The notes under the pieces were generated by a model. The model worked only from the letters and a program-made list of their open reading frames with translations, did not search any database and was not told where the DNA came from. DNA of 64,000 nt from the NCBI GenBank assembly GCA_038736355.1, contig JAVYML010000001.1, positions 306,908 to 370,907 on the forward strand. The letters run 5' to 3'. Made by a program: the position numbers and the translations under genes. The stretch is from Candidatus Hadarchaeales archaeon (lineage in GTDB: Archaea > Hadarchaeota > Hadarchaeia > Hadarchaeales > WYZ-LMO6). This document shows, one piece after another, positions 26,930-36,198 of this stretch (position 1 is its first letter; each line of letters starts with the position of its first letter).

Positions 26930-27283
26930 CTATTCCAGCTCCCAAGTGGCCACCACATCCACTCCCAGTCCCAGTAGGTTCTTCACGACCACCTCACCCA
27001 TCCTCACCGGACCCTCCACCTCCACCGCCGCCAGTTCCTTGACGGCCTCCTTCAGCCTCTCCTTGGGAATGGGTCCCGTACTCCTCACGGGAAGGACCCC
27101 TCCCCCCTTCACCCTCACCACCGTGAAGAAGTCCCGGAGGGGACGTTCCACTTCCCTCTTCACATATTCTTCCCCGGCCTTGCACTCGAGATGCTCCCAT
27201 CCCACCGCCCTCCCCCCCTCCACATAGACCTTGGCCCTGCATCCCAAGGGACAGATCACACAGGTGAGTTCCTTCACTTCCAT
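26930..27283 (-). CDS. DUF1667 CxxC protein (GlpB-associated)
   Basis: Small protein of the DUF1667 family. The N-terminal motif CVICPLGCRAKV (residues 8-19) plus C33 (LECKAGEEY) supplies four cysteines, likely for a metal or Fe-S centre. The C-terminus has the family's PVRSTGPIPKERLKEAVKEL. 117 residues. Lies directly after the GlpB-like flavoprotein, as in anaerobic glycerol-3-phosphate dehydrogenase operons; an accessory electron-transfer or maturation role is inferred. Confidence 0.85.
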   Translation of the reverse strand: MEVKELTCVICPLGCRAKVYVEGGRAVGWEHLECKAGEEYVKREVERPLRDFFTVVRVKGGGVLPVRSTGPIPKERLKEAVKELAAVEVEGPVRMGEVVVKNLLGLGVDVVATWELE

Positions 27284-27285
27284 GT

Positions 27286-28536
27286 CTATCCCAGAGGCTT
27301 ACCCAAAACCCTCACGGGAATTTCCCCACCCAGCCCCCCCACTTCTTCCTTCCCCAGCTCCACCGTCAGCATCTCCGGTGGTCTCACGGCCTTTCTGAAG
27401 AAGCTCTTTCCCCCCACCTCCACCCTCGCTTCCCTCAGGGGTCTCGAAACCCTCAAGTAGAAGGTGACGGGACCCTCCCCGCTCACCCTCTGGGGCACCA
27501 CCAGCCTCACGTTCTCGCCCGGTCTCACTTCCCTGACCCTCCGGGGTGGTGGAAGCTCACCCTTGAGGTACTGGGAGGCACTCTTTCCCGCCCTCTCCCC
27601 CGTGAGGGTCACATGGTCCACCAGATCGAAGACCGTCACCACGTTCCCGCAGGCGAAGAAACCTTCCAGGGAGGTGCGCATGAATTCGTCCACGAAGGGT
27701 CCCCCCGTCCTCTCATCCAGCTCTATTCCCGCCCCCTCCGAGAGCTCGTTCTCCGGTATGAGGCCCACCGAGAGGACGAGGGTATCGCAGGGGATCTTCC
27801 TTTCGGTTCCAGGAATGGGATTTCCTTCCCCATCCACTTCCGCCACCGTTACGGCCTCCACCCTCTCCCTCCCATGGATGTGGGTGACCGTCCTCCTGAG
27901 GAGGAGGGGAATGCCGAAATCCTCCAAGCACTGCACCACGTTCCTCCCCAACCCACCCGGATAGGGCATGAGTTCTACCACCGCCTTCACCTCCACCCCT
28001 TCCATGGCAAACCTCCTGGCCATGATGAGTCCCACGTCCCCCGAGCCCAAGATCACCACTTCCCTCCCCGGAAGGTAACCCTCGAGATCGAGGAGCCTCT
28101 GAGCCGTTCCGGCCGTGAAGATTCCAGCCGGTCTCCCTCCCGGAATGAGGAGGGAACCCCTCGGCCTCTCCCTGCAACCCATCGCTAGGATCACCGCTCC
28201 GGCCTTCAGCTTCAGGAGGCCCTCCGAAGGATTGACCGCCACCACCTCCCTTTCCTTGGTGAGCCTGAGGACCATCGTCTCCAGCTTGATCGTTATTCCC
28301 TCCTCCCTCGCCCTCCTGATGAAGCGGTGGATGTACTCCGGTCCCGTCAAGTTTTCCCCGAAGTAGTGGAGCCCGAAACCCGTGTGGATGCATTGGGGGA
28401 GGATACCCCCCGGTCTCTCGTTCCTGTCCAAAACCCAGATCTCCTCGATCCCTTCCTCCCTCGCCTTCAGGGCCGCCGCCAGGCCCGCCGCTCCCCCTCC
28501 CACCACCACCAGCTCCACTTCCCCCTCCACCCTCAC
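27286..28536 (-). CDS. FAD-dependent NAD(P)-type oxidoreductase (GlpB-like)
   Basis: Flavoprotein with two Rossmann motifs: FAD site LVVVGGGAAGLAAALKAREEG near the N-terminus and an NAD-type site VVILGSGDVGLIMARRFAME in the middle, plus GGILPQCIHTGFG with a cysteine between them. It belongs with the sarcosine-oxidase-alpha/GlpB-like group that partners GlpA. I start at the GTG at 28536, which overlaps the glpA-like stop (GTGA); a longer in-frame version would overlap glpA by 140 bp with low-quality sequence. About 416 residues. Confidence 0.83.
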   Translation of the reverse strand: MRVEGEVELVVVGGGAAGLAAALKAREEGIEEIWVLDRNERPGGILPQCIHTGFGLHYFGENLTGPEYIHRFIRRAREEGITIKLETMVLRLTKEREVVAVNPSEGLLKLKAGAVILAMGCRERPRGSLLIPGGRPAGIFTAGTAQRLLDLEGYLPGREVVILGSGDVGLIMARRFAMEGVEVKAVVELMPYPGGLGRNVVQCLEDFGIPLLLRRTVTHIHGRERVEAVTVAEVDGEGNPIPGTERKIPCDTLVLSVGLIPENELSEGAGIELDERTGGPFVDEFMRTSLEGFFACGNVVTVFDLVDHVTLTGERAGKSASQYLKGELPPPRRVREVRPGENVRLVVPQRVSGEGPVTFYLRVSRPLREARVEVGGKSFFRKAVRPPEMLTVELGKEEVGGLGGEIPVRVLGKPLG

Positions 28537-30245
28537 CCCCCCAGAAAGGGTTCCTTGATCCTGCCCATCACCACCCTGCTCTTCCCTCCCTTCTTCGTGA
28601 GTTCCTCCACGGGCCTTCCCAGCTCCCTCGAAAGGATCCTCAGGAGGTGTGGGGTACAGAAACCTCCCTGACACCTTCCCATCCCCGCCCTCGTCCTGAA
28701 CTTTATCCCATCGAGGGTGGTGGCCCCCCTCCTTATCGCTTCCACCACTTCACCCTCGGTGACGTGTTCACACCTGCACACCACCCTTCCGTACCTCCTG
28801 TCCAAGGAAATCAGTTGTTCCCTTTCCCTGTCCCCCAACTCCCTGAAACGCGGGGCGGCCCTCCTCCTGGGATTGAAGGAGACCTTTTCCCTCAGCTCCA
28901 GACCCTCCTTCCTCAGGATGTCCACCACCATCCTCGCTATGGCGGGGGCCGCCGTGATACCCGGGGACTGGATCCCCCCCACGTTCACCAGCCCCTTGAC
29001 CTTCCTCGAGGGGGCTATGTGGAAGTCTTCGGTGTAGGTGGCCGCCCTCACTCCCGCGAAGGCCGTGATCACATCCGTCCTCTTGATCGAAGGGAGGTAC
29101 TTGCTGAACTTCCTCCACACCCTCTCCATTCCCTCCTTCGTGGTCTCCGTATCCTCCTTGTAGGGAACTTCCTGGGCGGTGGGACCCCAAAGCATGTTCC
29201 CATCCACGGTGAGGGAGATCCCCCCACCCTTCGTGTAGGGATCCTCCTTCAGCTCCCCGGGGGCAAGGTTGTGAAGGCATGCCCCTGCCCTCTTCCAGTC
29301 TATGAGGAGCATTTCCCCCTTTCTGGGATGGATGGTGAACTCCGGGGCCCCGGCCAGCTCCGCCACCTCGTCGGAATAAAGGCCCGCCGCATTCACGAGG
29401 AAGGAAGTGAAGATTTCCCCCCTGTCGGTGATCACCCCTTTCACCCTTCCTTCCTCCACCCTCACCCCTATGACCTCCGTTCCCAGGAGGAGCTTCACCC
29501 CGTTCGCCACGGCATTCTCCACCAGTGCTATCGTTACCTCATAGGGCGCCACCACACCATACGTGGGGAAGAAGAGGGCTCCCGCCGCCTCTGGGGGAAG
29601 ACCCGGTTCCATCCTGTGGAGCTCCTCCCTTCCTATCACCCTTACGGGACAGCCATGCTCCCTCACCCTTTCGGCAGCCACCTCCAGCAGGGGAACGAGT
29701 TCCTCCTCCATCACCACGGCCAACAGGCCAGGCCTCTTGAAGGAAAAGTCCAATTCTTCCGCCCACTCGTCGTAGAGCGCGTTGCCCTCCACACAGAGCT
29801 TGGCCTTCAGGGAAGTGGGATCCACATCCAGACCGGCAAAACCGTGGATCCAGGAGGCCCCCCCTTTGCTCTGCCCCCAAGCCACATCCTCCTCCTTTTC
29901 CACCAGCACCACCTCCAGCTCGTACCTGGAGAGCTCCCTCGCTATTCCCGCTCCCACGATACCCGCTCCCACCACCACCACATCCGCCCTCATCCCGTCC
30001 CAGGCCGCCTTCCCCTTTCCCTCCCTTTTCCTCTCGGGTTTGGGCAATCCCCTCGGCCAGAGCCTGTTCACGATCCCCCTCACCCCCTCGACTCCCGCCG
30101 CCAAGTGTCCCAGCTCCACCACCTGCTCCCAGCTCTCCGTTTCCCCTTCCAAGAACAGGATCTCTCCTTCCAGGCTTATCCTGAGGGAAACTCGGGAGAA
30201 GGAGGGATCCCCCTTCACCCTCTCCTCGAATTCCTCCACCTTCAT
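28533..30245 (-). CDS. Glycerol-3-phosphate dehydrogenase GlpA-like, BON and BFD domains
   Basis: Flavoprotein oxidising glycerol-3-phosphate or a similar 2-hydroxy acid/phosphate. Order: residues 1-66 resemble a BON domain (LFLEGETESWEQVVELGH and GVRGIVNRLWP); then the DAO-type FAD domain (VVVVGAGIVGAGIARELSRY, GWGQSKG-like AWGQSKGGASWIHGF, GALFFPTYGVVAPYEV); then a C-terminal BFD [2Fe-2S] domain with CRCEH and GRCQGGFC as cysteine ligands. About 570 residues. The ATG at 30245 overlaps the glpC-like stop (ATGA). A BON-like head on GlpA is uncommon. Confidence 0.87.
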   Translation of the reverse strand: MKVEEFEERVKGDPSFSRVSLRISLEGEILFLEGETESWEQVVELGHLAAGVEGVRGIVNRLWPRGLPKPERKREGKGKAAWDGMRADVVVVGAGIVGAGIARELSRYELEVVLVEKEEDVAWGQSKGGASWIHGFAGLDVDPTSLKAKLCVEGNALYDEWAEELDFSFKRPGLLAVVMEEELVPLLEVAAERVREHGCPVRVIGREELHRMEPGLPPEAAGALFFPTYGVVAPYEVTIALVENAVANGVKLLLGTEVIGVRVEEGRVKGVITDRGEIFTSFLVNAAGLYSDEVAELAGAPEFTIHPRKGEMLLIDWKRAGACLHNLAPGELKEDPYTKGGGISLTVDGNMLWGPTAQEVPYKEDTETTKEGMERVWRKFSKYLPSIKRTDVITAFAGVRAATYTEDFHIAPSRKVKGLVNVGGIQSPGITAAPAIARMVVDILRKEGLELREKVSFNPRRRAAPRFRELGDREREQLISLDRRYGRVVCRCEHVTEGEVVEAIRRGATTLDGIKFRTRAGMGRCQGGFCTPHLLRILSRELGRPVEELTKKGGKSRVVMGRIKEPFLGG

Positions 30246-31264
30246 CCCAATCTCCCCTCCAGCACCTGTGAAAGGTCCAAAACCCTCAGTCCCTCCCTTC
30301 CGAGGGCCCACTTACAGGTGGGGCAGGTGGTAACCGTGAGCTCCGCCGTTTCCGCGAGTTCCTTCGCCCTCTTCCTCGAAACCCCCCTGGCTTCCTCCAG
30401 CGGGTTCCCCCCTCCGCAACAGACCGCCCTTTCCCTCGTTTTGAGGGGTTCCACCACCTCCAGGCCCAACTCCTTCAACAACTTGCGCGGGGGATCGAAG
30501 ATCCCCCTCTTCCTCCCCAGGGAACAGGGATCGTGATAGGTAACCCTTCCGGAAAGGCGCGGCAAACCCATCTTCCCCTCCTCGACCAATTTCAAGAAGA
30601 AGGTGGAGGTGTGGAACACCTCTATCCCCTCCAGTCCCGAGAGGAACTCGAGGCAACCCGGACAGCTCAGGAGGAGGATGCCCACCCCCAAAGAACGCAG
30701 GACCCCCTCCACCTCCCCCCTGAGTTCCTCCGCCCTCTTCTCGTCTCCCGCCCTAAAGGAGGGAAGACCGCAGCAGTAACCCTCCAGCAGGACCGCCCCC
30801 ACCCCTGCCCCTTCCAACAGGCGAAGGGTGGAGAGAAGGACCTCCCTTTCCTTCATCTCCGCCGTACATCCTGGGAGGTAGGCCACCTCCCCCTTACCCA
30901 CCACCCTTTTCTCCCTCGGCTCACCGAAGGGGTTGCCCTTTTCCCTCATGCGGAGGAGACGGGAGTGGACCTCGGGTGGGTGGATCTTGCTCGCCGCCTT
31001 CACGCGAACGGGATGAAAAAGGGAGGGAAGATCGAAATCGAAGGGACAGAAAAGCTTACAGGCCTGACAGTCCAAACAGAGGTAAGGGGGCCTGGCGTTT
31101 TCCTCCGTCCAAGGGAGTTCTCCGCGGAGAAGGAGGAGGGAAGTAAGGGCCTTCCCCTGGGGGGAAGAGGTTTCCGTTCCCGCAACTTCCTCCACGGGGC
31201 AGGAAAAACGGCACATGTTGGGACAGAGGGCACAGAGGAAGAGCTTATCTTCCACCCCTTCCAT
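30242..31264 (-). CDS. GlpC/HdrD-like Fe-S protein (CCG domains)
   Basis: Membrane-associated electron-transfer subunit. Two 4Fe-4S sites at the N-terminus (CALCPNMCRFSCP, residues 11-23; CLDCQACKLFCP, near 63-74) and two CCG domains (YLPGCTAEM...GYCCGLPSF and YHDPCSLGRKRG...VCCGGGNP), as in GlpC, GlcF and HdrD. 340 residues. It would pass electrons from the GlpA-like flavoprotein to the quinone or thiol pool. Overlaps both neighbours in the operon. Confidence 0.88.
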   Translation of the reverse strand: MEGVEDKLFLCALCPNMCRFSCPVEEVAGTETSSPQGKALTSLLLLRGELPWTEENARPPYLCLDCQACKLFCPFDFDLPSLFHPVRVKAASKIHPPEVHSRLLRMREKGNPFGEPREKRVVGKGEVAYLPGCTAEMKEREVLLSTLRLLEGAGVGAVLLEGYCCGLPSFRAGDEKRAEELRGEVEGVLRSLGVGILLLSCPGCLEFLSGLEGIEVFHTSTFFLKLVEEGKMGLPRLSGRVTYHDPCSLGRKRGIFDPPRKLLKELGLEVVEPLKTRERAVCCGGGNPLEEARGVSRKRAKELAETAELTVTTCPTCKWALGREGLRVLDLSQVLEGRLG

Positions 31265-32675
31265 CTCCCCACCCGGCCTTACCTGGGTTCATCAGGTTCT
31301 GGGGATCCAAAGCTCCCTTGATCTTCCTGAGCACGGAGAGGAACCCTCCCAGTTCCTCCTCCATCCACCTGGCCCTCACTAGTCCCACCCCATGATGGTG
31401 GCTGATCGTCCCTCCCAGCTCGAGCGTGGCCTTCATGACCTTTTCCCAGGCCCCCCAGTAGAAGGCCTCTGGATCCGAAGGGAAGCCCGCGAAGGTGAGA
31501 TAAAGGCAAACCCCTTCGGGATAGAAGTGGCTGAAGTGTCCGGAGACGTGGACCATACCCTCCAGCCCCTCCAGCTCTCCCCTCACCTTCCGATAGAGTT
31601 CTGCCGCCCTGCTCCAGAGGATGGCCACCTCCACCGTATCCACCACCCCTCCTCCCCTGATCACCTCTTGGGCGAGGTGGACATCGAAACGAGTCCTGAG
31701 CCAGTGTTCAACGGGCTTTTCCCCCGAGGGACTTCCACCGGCCGACCGGCATTCCCCTTCCACCACTTCCCCCTCCACCTCCACCTGTTTCCCATCACCC
31801 TCCAGCAGGAAGAGGGAGAGGACCCTCCCCTCCTCGACCACCCCCCTGAAGTGCAGCCCCACCTCCTCCCCATCGTAAATCCTCAGCACGGCCGGCCTGA
31901 AACCCCTCCTCAGAATCCTGCGGGCCGCTTCCAGGGCTCCCTCCAGGGAAGGGAAGGTGAAAGAGAGGGGGAGACGCCTCTCGGGGAAGGGAAAGATCCT
32001 GAGGGTGGCCTCGGTGATGATACCCAGCATGCCTTCGCTCCCCAGGAGGAGTTGCTCTAATCTGGGACCCGTGGCGGAGCGCGGAACGGCCCTCGAGCGT
32101 ACTACCGTGCCGTCGGGCATCACCGCTTCCAGCCCCGCCACCAAATCCTCTATCTTCCCATATTTGGTGGAGAACTGACCCGCAGCCCTGTGGGCTATCC
32201 ATCCCCCAACGGTGGAGGAGGGAAGGGACTGGGGTATGTGACCTCCGGTGTATCCCCTGCGGTTCAGCTCTTCCTCGTACCTCCACCCGTTCATTCCCGC
32301 TTGGACCCTCGCCAGCAGGTTTTCTCCATCCACCTCCAGGAGTCTGTTCATCTTCTTCAGATCCACCACGAGGGCCCCGGCTGGGGGGAGGGCTCCCCCC
32401 ACCACCCCCGTTCCTCCCCCGTACGGCACGAGGGGAATTTTATATCGGCAACAGAGACGCACGAGTCCCGAGACCTCTTCCGTGCTCTCCGGATAGGCCA
32501 CCGCCCCAGGAAGGATGGGTTCCTTCCCCCTAGAGAACCAAACCCCTCCCAGCAGCCAAGCATCCTTGGCATGGGAAAAAAGCTCGGCCTCTTCCGTTCT
32601 CAAATCCCTTTCTCCCACCAAGTCCCGCGCCTCCCGCAAGAAAGCCTCCGGCAGCGCGGGACGGAGTCTCCCCAT
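31245..32675 (-). CDS. VAO-type FAD oxidase, alkyl-DHAP synthase-like
   Basis: FAD-binding enzyme of the GlcD/alkyldihydroxyacetonephosphate synthase (ADPS) superfamily. FAD site: PYGGGTGVVGGALP; the stretch GGHIPQSLPSSTVGGWIA and KYGKIEDLVAGLEAVMPDG resembles ADPS closely; the C-terminus has HHHGVG and IKGALDPQNLMNPGK, also ADPS-like. About 476 residues from the ATG at 32675, which has GAGGAAGGGG ahead of it; an ATG at 32726 is less likely. First gene of the operon. Because archaea make ether lipids by another route, an oxidase for glycerol-derived or 2-hydroxy acids is at least as likely as true ADPS. Confidence 0.82.
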   Translation of the reverse strand: MGRLRPALPEAFLREARDLVGERDLRTEEAELFSHAKDAWLLGGVWFSRGKEPILPGAVAYPESTEEVSGLVRLCCRYKIPLVPYGGGTGVVGGALPPAGALVVDLKKMNRLLEVDGENLLARVQAGMNGWRYEEELNRRGYTGGHIPQSLPSSTVGGWIAHRAAGQFSTKYGKIEDLVAGLEAVMPDGTVVRSRAVPRSATGPRLEQLLLGSEGMLGIITEATLRIFPFPERRLPLSFTFPSLEGALEAARRILRRGFRPAVLRIYDGEEVGLHFRGVVEEGRVLSLFLLEGDGKQVEVEGEVVEGECRSAGGSPSGEKPVEHWLRTRFDVHLAQEVIRGGGVVDTVEVAILWSRAAELYRKVRGELEGLEGMVHVSGHFSHFYPEGVCLYLTFAGFPSDPEAFYWGAWEKVMKATLELGGTISHHHGVGLVRARWMEEELGGFLSVLRKIKGALDPQNLMNPGKAGWGDGRGGR

Positions 32676-32734
32676 CCTTCCCCTTCCTCCCTCCTCCCAC
32701 AAAAACCTAATACCCCTCCTTCCCATCCTTCGCG

Positions 32735-34168
32735 GTGGGAGAGCAGCTCCTCGTCTTCGATCTGGGTACCACCGCTGCCAAAACCGTCCTCTTCGATGGA
32801 GAAGGAAGGGTGGTACGGAAGGGTTATTGCGAGTACCCCACCCATTCTCCCTCTCCCGGTCTGAGCGAGCAGGACCCCGCCGACTGGTGGAGGGCGCTGA
32901 CGAGCTCCTGTAGGGGAACGGTGGGGGAAGGCGAGAGGATAGAGGCCATCGGTTTGACCACCCAAAGGGCTACGGTAGTTCCCGTGGACGAAGGGGGGAA
33001 TCCCCTCCATCCGGCCATCACTTGGATGGACACAAGGACCTCCCCTCCCGCCGACCTTTTCCCCATGCGGGTGGTGGCCCATCACTTGGCCTGGTTCAGA
33101 ACCAACCTCCCAAAGCTTTTCGAAAAAACCCGTTTCTTCCTCACAGCTGAAGCCTATCTGCTCCACCGGCTCACGGGAAACTTCGTGAGTGATCCCATCA
33201 ACTCCTCTTACGGCTTCTTGGATATCAGGAGGCTGGAATGGTCGGAGGAACTCTCCAGGGCCTTTGGGATCCCCCTCGAGAAACTCCCCCCCGTGAGGCC
33301 TCCCGGAACCGTGGCTGGGGAACTCCTCCCCAAGGCGGCGGAAGAGCTGGGTCTCCCTCCCGGTCTGCCGGTGGTGGTGGGGGGAGGGGACCAACAATGT
33401 TCGGCGCTGGGATTGGGGGTGGTGGAGCCGGGAAAGGTGAAGGCCACCACGGGAACGGGGACCTTCGTGGATGCGGTGGTCGAAGAGCCCCTGTTGGACT
33501 TCTACGAACCCTCCTGTAGGATGTTCTGTCTCCCGCACGTGGTGAGGGGGAAGTGGTGCCTGGAGGCCGTAATGCCAGGAACGGGATTGATCTACAGGTG
33601 GTTCAGGGATGAACTCTCGGCGAAGGAGAGGGAGGAAGGAAAAAAGTTGGGCATGGATCCGTACGAACTCCTGAACCGACAGGCGGAGGAAGCCGAGCCA
33701 GGATCCAAGGGGCTTTTGGTGATTCCCCTCTTCTCCTACTCCAAAGGGCTTTTCCTCAACCTCTCCTTCAGCCATAGGAGGGCGCACCTCATCAGGGCCA
33801 TCCTGGAAAGCAATGGCTTCACCATCAGGCTTTTTCTGGACCTCATGGAGTCCCTGGGCGTTCCCGTTTCGGAGGTAAGGGTAGATGGGGGAGGGGCTAG
33901 GTCTTCCCTCTGGAGACAAATACAGGCCGACATCACGGGCAAACCCATCATCCTTACCGAAACGGTAGAGGATGCCTCCTCCTTGGGTGCGGCCCTCCTC
34001 GCCGGAGTGAGCGTGGGGATTTACAAAAACCTGGAAGAGGCCCTGGCCCGGGCGGTAAGGGTGAAGGAAAAGAGGGAACCCGACGAAGGAAACCGGAGGG
34101 TGTACGAAAACCTTTATTCAAAATATCAGGAAACCCTCCTCAAGGTAGTCTCGGAACTCGGGATCTAA
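32735..34168 (+). CDS. FGGY-family carbohydrate kinase
   Basis: Sugar/polyol kinase of the actin-like ATPase fold. Phosphate motif VFDLGTTAAKTVLFD (residues 7-21), TTQRATVVPVDEGGNPL, the adenosine site VVGGGDQQCSALGLG, and ATTGTGTFVDAV. 477 residues, full length. GTG start at 32735. Divergent from the ADPS-like gene with only about 60 bp between starts, so they probably share a control region; glycerol, glyceraldehyde-type or pentulose substrates are possible. It could also supply the LsrF-like aldolase 2 kb downstream. Confidence 0.85.
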   Translation: MGEQLLVFDLGTTAAKTVLFDGEGRVVRKGYCEYPTHSPSPGLSEQDPADWWRALTSSCRGTVGEGERIEAIGLTTQRATVVPVDEGGNPLHPAITWMDTRTSPPADLFPMRVVAHHLAWFRTNLPKLFEKTRFFLTAEAYLLHRLTGNFVSDPINSSYGFLDIRRLEWSEELSRAFGIPLEKLPPVRPPGTVAGELLPKAAEELGLPPGLPVVVGGGDQQCSALGLGVVEPGKVKATTGTGTFVDAVVEEPLLDFYEPSCRMFCLPHVVRGKWCLEAVMPGTGLIYRWFRDELSAKEREEGKKLGMDPYELLNRQAEEAEPGSKGLLVIPLFSYSKGLFLNLSFSHRRAHLIRAILESNGFTIRLFLDLMESLGVPVSEVRVDGGGARSSLWRQIQADITGKPIILTETVEDASSLGAALLAGVSVGIYKNLEEALARAVRVKEKREPDEGNRRVYENLYSKYQETLLKVVSELGI

Positions 34169-36012
34169 AAACCAAACCAAGTCCTCACGTCTATTCCTAG
34201 GATGCCCAACAACTCCTGCAGATAGTCTGCCAGGTTTTCCCACGGGAAGTCCCTCAACAGGTCTTTAAGGGCCTTGAGTCCCTCCACGGTAGCGAAGGAG
34301 CACTCCATCCTCACCTCCAAGTTCTCTTCGTTGGCATCCAGTACCATACGGTTGGGACATTTGGGCTTGATGGTCCAAGGAGTCCATTTGGGTAAGCCCT
34401 GCGCCTCCGGTACTCCCTTCCTCATGAAACCCGACCAGTAGGCTATCATGGCATCGGAAAGCTTCATCCTTCCCTTTTCGTTCTGGGGACTGTAGGCGAA
34501 ATAGGGGGAAGAATAGGGTGGGCAATAATCCCCCGGACCCACGTTTCCGAAGATGAAGGGAATTTCGGAGGAATGACAGGCCCCGACGATGAAGTCGAAA
34601 GGCTTAGGTTCTTCGTTCCAAGAAAACTTGAAGACATACACTTCCTTCTGATGCAGGCGCATTAAGCTGGCAGGTATTTCCACTCCCACCAATTGCCAGA
34701 GGGAGGTGAGGAGATCGGAAACGGGCTGATAGATGGGGTGCCAGAGGGGATCCATATAGTCTTCCAAGTTGTCGGAGAGGGGATAGCCTAGGATGGCATT
34801 CTCCATGGTTTCCATGGCCTTCTCGGGCTCGACCATGAAGGGCAACATGAACTTGACCTCTTCCGAGGTGTTCCCGATGATCACGGGGACCTTGATGTAC
34901 TTACCCACCATCAACCTCCAGTAGGGTTTCCAGATGGGGGAAGCAATAACGTACCCATCCGCCAGACAGCCAGAAAGACCCAAGAGGCTTAGGAAGGGAA
35001 TCCCCCCACTACTGAAGGACCCCATGTAATCCGGAACGAAGCATCTGTAGAGGTTCTCCATGGGCATGGAGAGGAGAAGATTTGCTATCCCCTCCGCACC
35101 CATCTCGGCAATCATCCTCTCCGCCTCCTCCTCGTTTTCCGCCCACCCTTCCCTCACCAAGAGACGAACCAACATTCCATGGGCCTCCCTTTCGGCTAGT
35201 TCTGGAGGAACGGGAAGGAGTGCCCCACTCTCCAAAACCGCCCTGTGGAAGAGTTTTATTCCCTTATCGAAGTATTCCTGTTTCACATAGGGTGAAACCA
35301 AGAGGTGGTAGATGTTCATGGCCCCAGCCGATTCTCCCGCTACCGTCACGTTGTTGGGATCCCCTCCAAAGTTTTCGATGTTGTAGTGTACCCATTCCAA
35401 CGCCTTGACGATGTCCAAGAGTCCGTAGTTGCCCGAATCGTCTAGGGGATTGCCCGTCCTCAAGGCGGGATGGCGGAACCAACCCGCTATCCCCACCCTG
35501 TAGTTAAGGGTTACCACCACCACGTTGGCCTTGCGGGCCAAGTTCGCTCCGTGATAGAGGGGGAGAGCGCTCTGACCGGCCTGGTTGGCCCCTCCGTAAA
35601 TCCAGACGTAAACGGGGAGCCTTTCCCCACTCTTCGGTCTCCAAATGTTCAGATAGAGGCAATTCTCGCTTCCTATGACTTCATGGTTCCTAATCTTTTC
35701 AACCTCTATACTCCCCATGATACCCGCGAACTGAACCGGTGGGGGTGGAAACGCGGTGGCCTTCAGCACTCCCTCCCATGCCTCAGGATCCCTCGGGGCT
35801 TTCCATCTCAACTCGCCCAGGGGTGGTTTGGCGTAAGGGATGCCCAGCCAAACATAAACTCCATCTTTTTCAAAACCCTCCACCAGACCATAACGGGTAG
35901 AAACCAGAAGACTGGGAGTCCATCCGTTGGATCTTGGGGCTCCCGCCAAGGGCTGAAGGGAGGATAGGAGGAAGAAAACCGCTGTTGCACACACCAAAAT
36001 TTCTTTTTTCAC
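34165..36012 (-). CDS. Secreted type-B carboxylesterase
   Basis: Serine esterase of the cholinesterase/p-nitrobenzyl esterase family. An N-terminal signal peptide is seen (MKKEILVCATAVFFLLSSL, cleaved near LAGAP). The family signature follows: LNYRVGIAGWF, FGGDPNNVTVAGESAGAMN (nucleophile Ser in GESAG), and the catalytic His region GACHSSEIPFIFGN. 615 residues. Hallmark oxyanion segment WIYGGANQAG is a variant of the usual HGGG. Rare in archaea, which suggests transfer. Stop codons of this gene and the FGGY kinase overlap convergently. Upstream (36076-36112) GTAACA and TGTTAC form a loose inverted repeat. Likely releases acyl groups from extracellular esters. Confidence 0.87.
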   Translation of the reverse strand: MKKEILVCATAVFFLLSSLQPLAGAPRSNGWTPSLLVSTRYGLVEGFEKDGVYVWLGIPYAKPPLGELRWKAPRDPEAWEGVLKATAFPPPPVQFAGIMGSIEVEKIRNHEVIGSENCLYLNIWRPKSGERLPVYVWIYGGANQAGQSALPLYHGANLARKANVVVVTLNYRVGIAGWFRHPALRTGNPLDDSGNYGLLDIVKALEWVHYNIENFGGDPNNVTVAGESAGAMNIYHLLVSPYVKQEYFDKGIKLFHRAVLESGALLPVPPELAEREAHGMLVRLLVREGWAENEEEAERMIAEMGAEGIANLLLSMPMENLYRCFVPDYMGSFSSGGIPFLSLLGLSGCLADGYVIASPIWKPYWRLMVGKYIKVPVIIGNTSEEVKFMLPFMVEPEKAMETMENAILGYPLSDNLEDYMDPLWHPIYQPVSDLLTSLWQLVGVEIPASLMRLHQKEVYVFKFSWNEEPKPFDFIVGACHSSEIPFIFGNVGPGDYCPPYSSPYFAYSPQNEKGRMKLSDAMIAYWSGFMRKGVPEAQGLPKWTPWTIKPKCPNRMVLDANEENLEVRMECSFATVEGLKALKDLLRDFPWENLADYLQELLGILGIDVRTWFGF

Positions 36013-36198
36013 CGTCCTGCTTCCTCCCTTTCTCCTTTTTAAACTCCTCCCTCAAGTGGAACGAAAAAGAAACGTATGTAACAAAAATTCTTTACTTTTT
36101 TCTTTTATGTTACTCCATTTCGAATTTTTGACTTCCCGATTTCGAAAAATACAAACCGCTGAACCTTTCAGGGAAGGGAAAGAGGTTGTCAAGAAAGG

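Noticed and set aside
28647-30536. A 629-codon open frame antisense to the GlpA-like gene
   Set aside because: Low-complexity His/Pro composition, no start context, and a well-supported gene on the minus strand.
32600-33919. A 439-codon open frame antisense to the FGGY kinase
   Set aside because: Pro/His/Gly-rich shadow without motifs.
36076-36112. Operator for the carboxylesterase (GTAACA...TGTTAC)
   Set aside because: Only 6-bp arms with a long spacer, which is common by chance in AT-rich spacers; noted under the gene but not claimed.
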